This document shows positions 17,140 through 25,467 of a stretch of DNA of 64,000 bases, piece after piece. The notes beneath the pieces are model-generated. The model made no database searches. It had not been told where the DNA came from and worked only from the letters and a program-made list of their open reading frames with translations. Within the stretch, counting starts at the first letter, position 1. Every line of letters starts with the position of its first letter. The stretch comes from Xenorhabdus ishibashii (GTDB lineage Bacteria; Pseudomonadota; Gammaproteobacteria; Enterobacterales; Enterobacteriaceae), in assembly GCF_002632755.1 (NCBI RefSeq), contig NZ_NJAK01000001.1, forward strand, positions 992,001 to 1,056,000. The letters run 5' to 3'. A program made the position numbers and the translations under genes.

Positions 17140-18162
17140 TGGCTTCCCCTTATTGATACCTGACAACATGCGATCTCTGGCGCGCGACAATGCGGACAAA
17201 ACAGAAAATATCTGCTTTATCCTTGACGAATATCTGTGCGCCAGAGTGAACGCAGGTTGAGGTATTGCGGGGTATCGGTTGAGTACGCTGTACTGCCGCC
17301 TGTATAAGCAGGTCATCCCCACTGGCGAAAAGCCAGCCTCGATATCGTCAAGTTCTCCTTTTTCAATCTAAAAATGCAGTTTCAGATTCACTGTGTGGTT
17401 AAGCAGGCATGAGCCTGTCAGAGCTGTGTTATCCTTTGGTTGCGGCGTCACTTTCAGCGATAAATCCGCAAAAAGTGACGCCTTGAGTTCTGTAAACAAT
17501 CAACAAAAATCGTGCGAACGTTGAAGTGCCATCAGGCACAGCAAAACGCCGTAAGGTTAAATGTCAAACGGTAGTCATGTTGATGGATTAGCTGTAGAAA
17601 AATTGTCTGTTGAATAATTCAAACAGGGATAGATAAAAGTATGAACAGATACGCAAAAGCTATCCTGTTGTTCATTGAAGAGAAATAGGATTTATGTTGA
17701 TTTGAAACGCCAGTGTACGAACCCACGTTCAACACACTTCAGTGACAAGATAAAACACCTTTTGGGCGTATTTTTAGTTTAAGAGACCTTCATTGCCAGA
17801 CGAGGGTTTAGATGTCTTGGCAATATCTGCTTCCAAAGGTGGGCAGATGTACCGCAATTTTGCTCTCCCTTTCAGGCTACGGGAGTTTTACTGTCGCTAA
17901 AAAGCGTTTAAGTTGATTTAGACTACCTGATTTTTATAATTGTGGCAATAATAGATATTGCTATTTGATAAAAATCATTTATTATAACGGGAAAATACTA
18001 TTAAAGTGAAAACTAACCATATTGTTATAATATATTTCATCATATGATTTATCTAACGAAATCATTATTAAAACCATGTTAATGATGATTTAATAATTTT
18101 ATTAAATTAGTATAAACAAGGCCAGCCAGTATTATTAATAACTGACCAGCCTAATAAATTAA
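17140..18162. other. 1.0-kb region without a supported gene
   Basis: No ORF here has recognisable protein features. The stretch contains the probable promoter region of the integrase-domain gene and, towards 18000-18160, very AT-rich DNA at the end of the T6SS module. I see no clear repeat or tRNA. Confidence 0.4.
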
Positions 18163-19053
18163 TTACCTTGAAATAACGATTTTGCCATTGATTATAGATA
18201 AGTAAGGATTATAAGTCGTATTTCTCCCATTTTCCTTGTTGTGAAAGATGACAGGAGAAGAACCAAAAACACCTTTTTCTAAACGGAATAGACGACCATT
18301 TTTATAACTAACCAGTTTATATTTATTCCACTCAGGTTCTTTAATAAAAAAATTACCACTTATATCTTCGTCAAAATCCATCGAATCAAAAAATATTTTT
18401 GCGCTACTATTGTCTGCTATAGCCCATTCCTCCCATGCTGGCTGGCTCATTTTCCATACCTTATCCAGATCACGATGAGAAAAAGCACTACTAATCTCTT
18501 GATAAAATGCTTTTATAGCTGGTAAATCATTATCAGTAACTGGCTGCGCTTTTATCCACATCCAATTTGGTAAACTATTTACTGAAAATGTTTTTTGAGC
18601 CGAAAATAAATTTTTCTCTCCTTTTTTTGTGGATAAATTTGCATAATCAAATTTTTCATTTAAATTTATCGAATTTTTCGTTATAACGTTTCTGTTATCA
18701 TCCACAGTTAACTTGATATTACTAATAATTTCACCTTGTTCATCATGTGAAGCAACTTTTCTAATTGTCGCTTCACACCATGATTCAGGATGAAATTTTT
18801 CTGTATCTCTATCAATTGATATACGACCCATTAATAATTCTATTGTATTAGATCCATTCTCCAAAAAAGCCGATATATTATAACCACTTGATTCTGTTCC
18901 TGTCCGTGAGGATGTGTTTTCTAGCATTAACATCCCATTTACTTTTAAAATACATAAACTACGCTGAGTATTAAATGAGACGAGATATTTATGTTCCATT
19001 GTTGGTTTCCCTAATGCGGTTTTTATTGTCATTAATAATGCAAAAAATAACAA
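18163..19053 (-). CDS. Candidate T6SS immunity protein (exported or membrane-anchored, unknown family)
   Basis: About 296 residues if translation begins at TTG 19053, one base after the effector stop. This start gives a short hydrophobic leader (LLFFALLMTIKTALG) and is preceded by GGGG; ATG 19032 is the alternative, and a longer frame would overlap the effector by 86 bp. The remainder is soluble and mixed alpha/beta, with AIKAFYQEISSAFSHRDLDK and VWKMSQPAWEEWA. Lying directly after a PAAR-linked toxin candidate, it is the expected place for an immunity protein. A leader would put it in the periplasm, hinting where the toxin acts. No known family recognised. Confidence 0.5.
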   Translation of the reverse strand: MLFFALLMTIKTALGKPTMEHKYLVSFNTQRSLCILKVNGMLMLENTSSRTGTESSGYNISAFLENGSNTIELLMGRISIDRDTEKFHPESWCEATIRKVASHDEQGEIISNIKLTVDDNRNVITKNSINLNEKFDYANLSTKKGEKNLFSAQKTFSVNSLPNWMWIKAQPVTDNDLPAIKAFYQEISSAFSHRDLDKVWKMSQPAWEEWAIADNSSAKIFFDSMDFDEDISGNFFIKEPEWNKYKLVSYKNGRLFRLEKGVFGSSPVIFHNKENGRNTTYNPYLSIINGKIVISR

Positions 19054-19054
19054 G

Positions 19055-20647
19055 CTACCCCAAAGAGATCCTGTAAGTAGATTTTTCTTTTGGTAGTGGG
19101 TCTTGAAACACCCAAGGTTTTTCCATTGGTTCATATTCATCTTCTATAGGTACTTCCCATTGATTTTCATCATCTTTTTTGAGTTTAATGCTTGCCCCAT
19201 ATTTAATACTCGCTGACGCTTGTATTCCATCATGATAAAGTATTAACTCCATACTTTTTTCTGTAGATTCTAGTGCCACTAATACTTTGGCTGCTATTTG
19301 TGCAGAAGCATCAAAATAGCCATTAACAGCATAATAGCGAACACCCCCACGAATATTGGTTTCAGCTCTGATACCAAATCCAGTTTCTAACATCGTATCT
19401 TTTTTAAAAGACCAATCACCTTTATCATCAGACTCCCAACCAAACATAACACTCAAATCGCCACTGAGAATTAAATCTAATTGTGCACCATAGAATGCTC
19501 CATTTTTACCTTGCTTAACTTCTTGTTCGAGTTCTTCTCCCTTTTCACGTATTTTAGCCACCAATTTATTGACTTTAAAATAGGCAGCAAATATCTGAAT
19601 AACATCGGCGCGTAATTCTAAACCTACTAAGGGTGTAGCCGTAATATCAGCATTATATTTATAGAAAATTTCATATTTATCACTGTGCGCAAGCTCATAA
19701 CTGCCACTAATATTAATTAAAGGATAAATAAGATCTAAATTAATGACCCGGAACTTATCTTGATCATGCCCGAACGCAAGAAGATCATTGAATTTACCAA
19801 TACTATCGATGGCAGTATCAATTGGCCCTAATTTCTTTTTCCCTTTTTTGAACTCAAACTCAAGTTCCTTTGACCAGCTACGTGTTTCAGTGCCTTTTTC
19901 GGCCGTGATTTTTCCCTCGATAGTTAGTGAATTACGAACTTCATAAGGTTTTGTATTTCTGCGCCATCCTTGTGAACCTTTATGTCGCATTCCATTATTT
20001 CTGTTGGTCTCTTTTTGTTGTTGCCTTCTCTGCTCATCGGTAAGTTTTTCAATTTCCTCTGATGCACCAATAGCAACATTAAATTCCTGTTTTTCATTCA
20101 GGACAAGGTGAATGTCTGAACCAAGAATCGCCTTATTACCTATTGTGGCGGTCAAAATTTTATCCGCCAGTTTGTATTTTTTATCTATCAATGGTTTTCC
20201 TGAGCATTCATCTGCTCTGACATAAAAACGTTCTTCTTCAATATGTGAGCCAAAGTCTCTGCTCAAAAAACGCTGTAAAATAACTATCGGACTATTTTCC
20301 ATAAGGGAAAAATCACTAATTTTCTTTGAATAGACCAACTCTCCTGCATACGGTTTATTAGGTGAGAATTGTGCTACAGGCATTCCATTTTCACCCGATA
20401 AATTCCCAATGGGGCAGTTTGGATTGTGCGAAATACAGCCCTTACTAACGGCACTTAACTTTATAGGAATTTTAGGTTTATCCGCTTTATCTTCCGGTTT
20501 AGGAACCACATAATACAATGTAGCAGGAAAAGGAAACAGTTGTTCATAACTAAACGTTTTATCTCCCAGTGTTACATCAATCTTATGAGTACAATCATCC
20601 GGGTTATCACAATCACAGACTGCTGACCCTGCTTTTGTTGATGTCAT
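19055..20647 (-). CDS. Candidate T6SS effector, 530 residues, unknown family
   Basis: Start ATG 20647 is preceded by AAGGAG. The N-terminal 100 residues carry clustered cysteines (CDCDNPDDC, and later GCISHNPNCPIG), then a charged middle region (QRRQQQKETNRN). The C-terminal 220 residues show alternating polar/hydrophobic strands rich in Gly and Tyr (GAQLDLILSGDLSVMFGW; GGVRYYAVNGYFDASAQIAA), suggesting an all-beta, possibly membrane-interacting fold. It follows vgrG, a DUF4123 chaperone and PAAR in one direction with gaps of 11-20 bp, the standard layout for a VgrG-delivered cargo effector. AT-richer than vgrG. No enzyme motif seen. Confidence 0.6.
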   Translation of the reverse strand: MTSTKAGSAVCDCDNPDDCTHKIDVTLGDKTFSYEQLFPFPATLYYVVPKPEDKADKPKIPIKLSAVSKGCISHNPNCPIGNLSGENGMPVAQFSPNKPYAGELVYSKKISDFSLMENSPIVILQRFLSRDFGSHIEEERFYVRADECSGKPLIDKKYKLADKILTATIGNKAILGSDIHLVLNEKQEFNVAIGASEEIEKLTDEQRRQQQKETNRNNGMRHKGSQGWRRNTKPYEVRNSLTIEGKITAEKGTETRSWSKELEFEFKKGKKKLGPIDTAIDSIGKFNDLLAFGHDQDKFRVINLDLIYPLINISGSYELAHSDKYEIFYKYNADITATPLVGLELRADVIQIFAAYFKVNKLVAKIREKGEELEQEVKQGKNGAFYGAQLDLILSGDLSVMFGWESDDKGDWSFKKDTMLETGFGIRAETNIRGGVRYYAVNGYFDASAQIAAKVLVALESTEKSMELILYHDGIQASASIKYGASIKLKKDDENQWEVPIEDEYEPMEKPWVFQDPLPKEKSTYRISLG

Positions 20648-20658
20648 TTTATTTCTCC

Positions 20659-20928
20659 TTAACCAATATTGACGCTGCCGCCGCCAATCACAACGCCACC
20701 ACAATCCACTGCATCACCTGTTCTGGCGGCAGGCTTTCCCTCAATAAATACAGAACCTGAACCACCGGAAATGGCTCGTGGATGAGAATTGTGAGGTACT
20801 AATGCATCACCTTGTCGCGCAAGATAAGCACCATCAATTTTGACGGTACTGGCTCCGGTAATAACAGGCGTTGCGGAACAATTGCCGTGTTCTGTGCCGA
20901 TATCGCCAATTTTAACTGCGTTACCCAT
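20659..20928 (-). CDS. PAAR-domain T6SS spike-tip protein
   Basis: 89 residues, the size of a stand-alone PAAR protein. It begins MGNAVKIGDIGTEHGNC and shows the repeated pattern of PAAR: VITGASTVKIDG, HPRAISGGSGSVFIEGKPAART, and the end VVIGGGSVNIG, with His and Cys residues for zinc. PAAR proteins cap the VgrG trimer and recruit effectors to the spike. The gene lies between the DUF4123 chaperone gene and the effector gene, so it probably presents that effector. Confidence 0.9.
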   Translation of the reverse strand: MGNAVKIGDIGTEHGNCSATPVITGASTVKIDGAYLARQGDALVPHNSHPRAISGGSGSVFIEGKPAARTGDAVDCGGVVIGGGSVNIG

Positions 20929-20948
20929 AGTAATTTCTCTGTTTTTGA

Positions 20949-21779
20949 TTAAAGCGGTACTTGACCCAATTCTTGAATTAACAAACGTTCGGCACGCATA
21001 TGCCCCGATTGACCGTACTCAGTTAATTGGGAATAGATTGCTTTCGGCAGATCATCAAGTGTGAGGTAATGCCGGAGGATAAAGAACTGGAGTAATCCAC
21101 GAACATTACGATCATCTGTAATGCCGTTTTCACTGAACCAGTCAAAAAATTGCCGGGCACATTCCACCGTATCGATGTGAGGAATAAAGTTAAAAGGCGC
21201 TTTTTCCAGCCAGTCAGGGATAAACCCGGCTAATTTTTCGATATAACGTTCAGTGAAAATGGCCTGTATTTTTTCCAACTGAACTTCGTTGATAACAAGC
21301 ATTTTTCGTTTGCTGGTTGCACCAACGGGAAAAGGTTCTCTCACCTTAGCAAAGTTATCCGTGCGTTCAGCCTCAAGATAAAGTGTCGTAATGCGCGATA
21401 TCGGCCCTAAAAAACAATGCAGCTCCCAGTCACTCAAGATGCCGAGAAAATCCCAGATATTACGCGGATCGTAAAAGCGAAAAAAAACGGGTTTTTCCTG
21501 TTTAGGTAGCAATACTTGCAGGTATTTGCGTAAATGTTGCCGCACGGTTTTCATGTCCGCTTCGCTGTGAACAAAAATACCCCACGGCGTTCTGCGGCAT
21601 TCCAGCCAGATTTTAACTTCTTCAGTAACCTGTACCAGATAGGGTGCGATTTTAACCAGCTCAGGCTGGAGCGGTTCACCATAAAGGCAGGCAGAAGGCG
21701 GATCGTAACGCTCTAAGGCTAAAAATAAATCCGGTTCTGCTGCCCCATCAATAATGGCGTAGAGTTTTTCCTGACTCAT
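20949..21779 (-). CDS. DUF4123-family T6SS effector chaperone / adaptor
   Basis: 276 residues. The N-terminal YAIIDGAAEPDLFLALERYD, then ECRRTPWGIFVHSEADMKTVRQHLRKYLQV and FFRFYDPRNIWDFLGIL are the diagnostic blocks of DUF4123 (Tap/TEC-type adaptor), which binds a specific effector and loads it on VgrG. Its ATG overlaps the vgrG stop by 4 bp (ATGA), so the two are translationally coupled. The partner is inferred to be the downstream PAAR/effector pair. Confidence 0.9.
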   Translation of the reverse strand: MSQEKLYAIIDGAAEPDLFLALERYDPPSACLYGEPLQPELVKIAPYLVQVTEEVKIWLECRRTPWGIFVHSEADMKTVRQHLRKYLQVLLPKQEKPVFFRFYDPRNIWDFLGILSDWELHCFLGPISRITTLYLEAERTDNFAKVREPFPVGATSKRKMLVINEVQLEKIQAIFTERYIEKLAGFIPDWLEKAPFNFIPHIDTVECARQFFDWFSENGITDDRNVRGLLQFFILRHYLTLDDLPKAIYSQLTEYGQSGHMRAERLLIQELGQVPL

Positions 21780-23809
21780 TGCTGATTCTCCTTATCTTTC
21801 AGAGGACAGTGCGCGACGAACATTGAACCTTCACTGGCTGCCGCGAGCAAAATAGCAGGGTTGGCAGGCGCCAATAAATCACCGGGGCTACCGCCGGAGT
21901 TCAGATTAATGGCGGCACCCTTAATATCGATGCCGCCAGCATGAAGCACCACAAAACTCCCACCGACACGCAAAGTCAGCTTACTGCCACTTTGTAATGT
22001 CAAATCTCCCTGCGCATCAATACTGACAATACCCTGAATTTTTTCAGACAAATCGCCTTTGATTTGTAACGCACGGTCGCCGTCAATCTGTTCCAGATAG
22101 CTGCCGGCAGTTTTATGCTCCTGTTGGCCTTCAACCGTGACTTTACGGTTATTGGCGATAACCAATTCATCGTCATGCCCGATGCTGGTTGTGCGGTTAT
22201 AGTTGATGCGTTCGTCGCGTGAATTGAGCACCTGAATGGCGAGGTTTTTCTGAGCATGGATAAAGACCTCTTCACGATCTTTTTCATCCTCAAAACGCAG
22301 TTCGTTAAATCCTTGCCCCTTATGCGTCTTCGAGCGGATTGACATTTGTGTTTTTGCCATCGGCAGTCGATTCGGCGGAAGATTATTGGCGTGATATGCC
22401 CGACCAACAATAATCGGCTGGTCAGGGTCACCGTGGATAAAATCCACCAAAACTTCGTGACCAATGCGGGGAATAGCGATCATGCCCATCAATGGCCCTG
22501 CCCATGCCTGACTGACACGCACCCAACAAGAACTGCTGTCATCAAGTTTACCGTACCGATCCCAGTCAAATTGGATACGGACGCGCCCATATTCATCGCA
22601 AAAAATTTCTTCGCCTTCCGGCCCGACGACAGTAGCAATATGCGGCCCTTCCATTTTGGGTTTCGGATAGGGAGAAGGGCGATAGGAGTTTTTGCGGCTG
22701 GTGAAAGTAAACTGGTTGGAAAGCCACGTGCCACTGCCGCCGTGCTGGGTTTCATCAGCTTGAGGTTGTTGGCCTGAGTGGGTTATCTGAATTAATTGCC
22801 ATTGGTCATTCAAGGTTTCATTGGGATGATCTTCAAAATTAACCAGTTGCCCCGGCCACATAGCAAAACAGTCACCATTGCCGTTTCCTAGCTGCGTATC
22901 CCGGCGCAGGTATTCCAGACGATACTGGCTGACTTGTTGCCCCAAATTTTCATCTTTATAACGGCTGGGAAAATCGTAATAGTGGTAGTTTTTCAGCGTG
23001 CGCTGGTTGGCTAGATTATGCCCTTCATACCAGAACTCGCGGTTCATACGTGGATTCTTGAATGTCCGGTCTTTGGTTGTCACGGTGGCAACACCAACCT
23101 GTTCTGACCAGCTAACCTGCTGAATGCTTGTTGTTGAGCCAGTAACATCAGCTTCAGGACGATAAGGAACAGTGATCACGTTATTAAGCGACAGGCAGGA
23201 ATCATGAAAAACGATGCGTTGCTCATGCTGTTCCTGGTCGAACGTGAAATAATAGAAAATGCCCTCATCAGCCAGCAAACGCTGCATAAAAGCCAGATCA
23301 CTTTCATCGTACTGAACGCAGAATTCCCGTGGCGGGTGTTTGTAACCCACCAAAAATGTAGCATTGCGTACCCCATTTTCTTTAAGCAGGGTTTCCACAA
23401 TATCCATCACGGACTGGTTCTGGAAAATCCGGCTATTGACCCGCAGCGAGGCGCGCCATAACAGAGGCTGAATAGTGATATGGTAGTGGCTGGTATGTCG
23501 CCCGGTAGACATGTGTGAAAAGTGCGTCACCATTCCGGTGATTTGTCGTTCAATCTGCCCGTTACGGTGAACGGCAAAAGCAGCATTCCGGTCAAGAACA
23601 TCGGCAACGTTAATGCCCGGTTTTTGGCTGACCAGATTCGGTGTTTTACAGGTCAAGGTCGCTTCCAGACGGAAGAGGGAAGAAAGTGATTCGTGTAGGG
23701 AAAAATCAACAACAGCAAAGGTTTGTTCGGGTAGATTTTCTGTAATCAGCGTAAATACTAAACCAGAGCGATCAAGTCGCTGACTGACTTTATCAATTAC
23801 CCTGTTCAT
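21776..23809 (-). CDS. vgrG: T6SS spike protein VgrG
   Basis: 677 residues. The N-terminal part is gp27-like (SLHESLSSLFRLEATLTCKT, QYDESDLAFMQRLLADEGIFYYF), followed by the gp5-like OB region (GPEGEEIFCDEYGRVRIQFDWDRYG, MGMIAIPRIGHEVLVDFIHGDPDQP) and a short C-terminal needle (DGDRALQIKGDLSEKIQG to LTLQSGSKLTLRVGGS). No large C-terminal effector domain is present; about 40 residues follow the needle. It is the first gene of the module and probably carries the promoter. No other T6SS sheath or baseplate genes are in the window, so this is an orphan vgrG island relying on a machine elsewhere. Confidence 0.95.
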   Translation of the reverse strand: MNRVIDKVSQRLDRSGLVFTLITENLPEQTFAVVDFSLHESLSSLFRLEATLTCKTPNLVSQKPGINVADVLDRNAAFAVHRNGQIERQITGMVTHFSHMSTGRHTSHYHITIQPLLWRASLRVNSRIFQNQSVMDIVETLLKENGVRNATFLVGYKHPPREFCVQYDESDLAFMQRLLADEGIFYYFTFDQEQHEQRIVFHDSCLSLNNVITVPYRPEADVTGSTTSIQQVSWSEQVGVATVTTKDRTFKNPRMNREFWYEGHNLANQRTLKNYHYYDFPSRYKDENLGQQVSQYRLEYLRRDTQLGNGNGDCFAMWPGQLVNFEDHPNETLNDQWQLIQITHSGQQPQADETQHGGSGTWLSNQFTFTSRKNSYRPSPYPKPKMEGPHIATVVGPEGEEIFCDEYGRVRIQFDWDRYGKLDDSSSCWVRVSQAWAGPLMGMIAIPRIGHEVLVDFIHGDPDQPIIVGRAYHANNLPPNRLPMAKTQMSIRSKTHKGQGFNELRFEDEKDREEVFIHAQKNLAIQVLNSRDERINYNRTTSIGHDDELVIANNRKVTVEGQQEHKTAGSYLEQIDGDRALQIKGDLSEKIQGIVSIDAQGDLTLQSGSKLTLRVGGSFVVLHAGGIDIKGAAINLNSGGSPGDLLAPANPAILLAAASEGSMFVAHCPLKDKENQQ

Positions 23810-24074
23810 TTGTACGCTCCATAATCTTTGGGTATATCAATCCTTAATGAGAGTCTGACTATCAAAAGTCATGTAATGATGAAATCATTGTTGCAGACTT
23901 TAGGTACGTTATTTAGCAGGATACAGTAGAATTATTTACACATACAACGATGAATAAAAGTACATCCGATAAATTGTGATTAATCACTCTTCTTAAATAA
24001 AACCAGGAAATTACTTAGTGTTAATTTCACAAAGCGAAACATATTTAAACCGCACTGACGCGCTGCGCTTGTCT

Positions 24075-24118
24075 TCTCCGATTTACCGGGCTAATACATT
24101 ACCCCGGTAAATCGGAGA
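24075..24118. terminator. Perfect 16-bp hairpin upstream of vgrG
   Basis: TCTCCGATTTACCGGG (24075-24090) pairs exactly with 24103-24118 across a 12-base loop. No long U run follows on either strand, so it may be a factor-dependent terminator, a binding site or a structural element separating the T6SS cargo from the satellite replication region. Confidence 0.45.
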
Positions 24119-24186
24119 GTTGAAAAACACCTGCCAGAGAAAACTTTTTTGTTTACCCCCACCGTATTAAAGAAATAGGGATAAAA

Positions 24187-24204
24187 CTGTTCACCCTGTT
24201 CACC
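24187..24204. repeat. P4-type iterons (two tandem, left of IS)
   Basis: Two head-to-tail copies of CTGTTCACC (complement GGTGAACAG). This matches my recollection of the type I iteron bound by the P4 alpha protein. More copies lie at 25286-25424 beyond the IS, indicating one replication-control region split by the insertion. Confidence 0.6.
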
Positions 24205-24226
24205 TTTAAATATTTTATTTAAATTC

Positions 24227-25236
24227 ACGCGATGCTCGACTTTCGAGGTGAGTTGAAATGACATAGCCACTCCTTTATAACTTTAAGTCGCCAAACTGAG
24301 AGAAATAAAGGAACAAGGGCTATGTCACAGCAAGATTTTATCATTTGGGTGTTTTGTTGGGTAGACGATAATTTAACAGCGTTACAGCAAGGCACACGAT
24401 TGAGGAGCCGGGGGATCCCACCTAAGTTGAGTGATGCGGAAGTCATCGCGATGGAAGTGATTGGTGAATTCTTAGGATTTTCAACAGATAAAGGCATTTG
24501 GACGTATTTTTGTACCCACTGGCGCGCATGGTTTCCGGGGTTAGGTTCACGCGCTAACTTTGCCAAACAAGCCTCTAATCTTTGGGTTGTCAAACAAAAA
24601 CTGCAAGAAAAGCTGGCGAGATTATTGGGCGCGTTCGACAAGCCGGTACATATTATCGACGGATTTCCGCTGTCCGTCTGTGGATTCAAAAGAGCAAAAG
24701 GCAGTGCCAACTTTAAAGGACAAGCCGATTATGGGTACTGCGCCGCCAAAAACGAAACTTACTACGGCTTTAAAGGGCATCTTATGATAGATGAAACCGG
24801 CGTGGTAACGGGGTTTACGCTGACACCCGCCAATGTCAGTGAGCGTGAAGCAACCTGGGATGTAATCGGCCCGATAAAAGGCTATTTGCTGGGTGATAAA
24901 GGGTATTTAGGTACTGAATTTAAACAAGAAATGAAAAAAGAAGGCATTGAAATGATAACCCCGGTGCGTGCCAATATGGATGACCCTGTCCCCAGAGAGA
25001 CGAGAAAGCGCATTAATGCCAGGCGACGTTTAATTGAAACCGTCATTGGCCAACTCGCCGGGCAATTTGCTATCGAAAAGTGCTGGGCACGGGACTTGTG
25101 GCACTTGAGTAATCGAATAGCCAGAAAACTGCTTTCTCACACGTTGGGTATTTTTGCCAATTTTAAACAAGGAAAAAATCAACGCGACTGGCTCCAACAA
25201 GCCAAGGTTATAGGGTGTTAAAGTCGAGCATCGCGT
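24227..25236 (+). mobile_element. IS982-like insertion sequence, second type (1010 bp)
   Basis: Perfect 17-bp terminal repeats ACGCGATGCTCGACTTT (24227-24243 and inverted 25220-25236) and a 7-bp target duplication TAAATTC (24220-24226 and 25237-25243). It is a different element from the two copies at 1105 and 3468. It is inserted in the iteron region of the satellite. Confidence 0.85.
24322..25221 (+). CDS. IS982-like transposase (second type)
   Basis: 299 residues, preceded by an AAGGAAC ribosome site. DDE-type features: FDKPVHIIDGFPLSVCGFKR (first Asp), the block GYLLGDKGYLGTEF (second Asp) and ARRRLIETVIGQLAGQF (Glu). Only a pattern-level likeness to the transposase at 1196 is apparent, and it has different terminal repeats. 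Family assignment to IS982 is from the N-terminal and DKGYL patterns; intact. Confidence 0.8.
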   Translation: MSQQDFIIWVFCWVDDNLTALQQGTRLRSRGIPPKLSDAEVIAMEVIGEFLGFSTDKGIWTYFCTHWRAWFPGLGSRANFAKQASNLWVVKQKLQEKLARLLGAFDKPVHIIDGFPLSVCGFKRAKGSANFKGQADYGYCAAKNETYYGFKGHLMIDETGVVTGFTLTPANVSEREATWDVIGPIKGYLLGDKGYLGTEFKQEMKKEGIEMITPVRANMDDPVPRETRKRINARRRLIETVIGQLAGQFAIEKCWARDLWHLSNRIARKLLSHTLGIFANFKQGKNQRDWLQQAKVIGC

Positions 25237-25285
25237 TAAATTCATATTATTAAAGGGTGATGACTTGAAATTGAACTCATCACCA

Positions 25286-25424
25286 CTCTTCACCCAACCG
25301 TTCACCCCAAAGCTGAAAAAAGGTGAACAGGGTTGAATAGTTGTGAACAGTTTAAAAATAACTCTTCACCCTATAATAGGTTGATATATCTGATTTAAAT
25401 TACAGGGTGAACAGTAGTGAACAC
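25286..25424. repeat. P4-type iteron cluster (ori/crr-like)
   Basis: At least seven copies of GGTGAACAG or one- to two-base variants in both orientations: 25286-25294, 25298-25306, 25322-25330, 25342-25350, 25362-25370, 25406-25414 and 25416-25424. They lie between the IS and the 3' end of the alpha-type primase gene, which corresponds to the crr position in phage P4. They are the likely binding sites for the primase/helicase in satellite replication or copy control. Confidence 0.65.
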
Positions 25425-25467
25425 TTTTTTATATTCCTTTGAAAATTATCAGCAATAAAGAAAAAAA

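Noticed and set aside
22000..22464. 154-codon frame inside vgrG on the same strand
   Set aside because: Alternate frame of vgrG needle region, no start signal and atypical composition.
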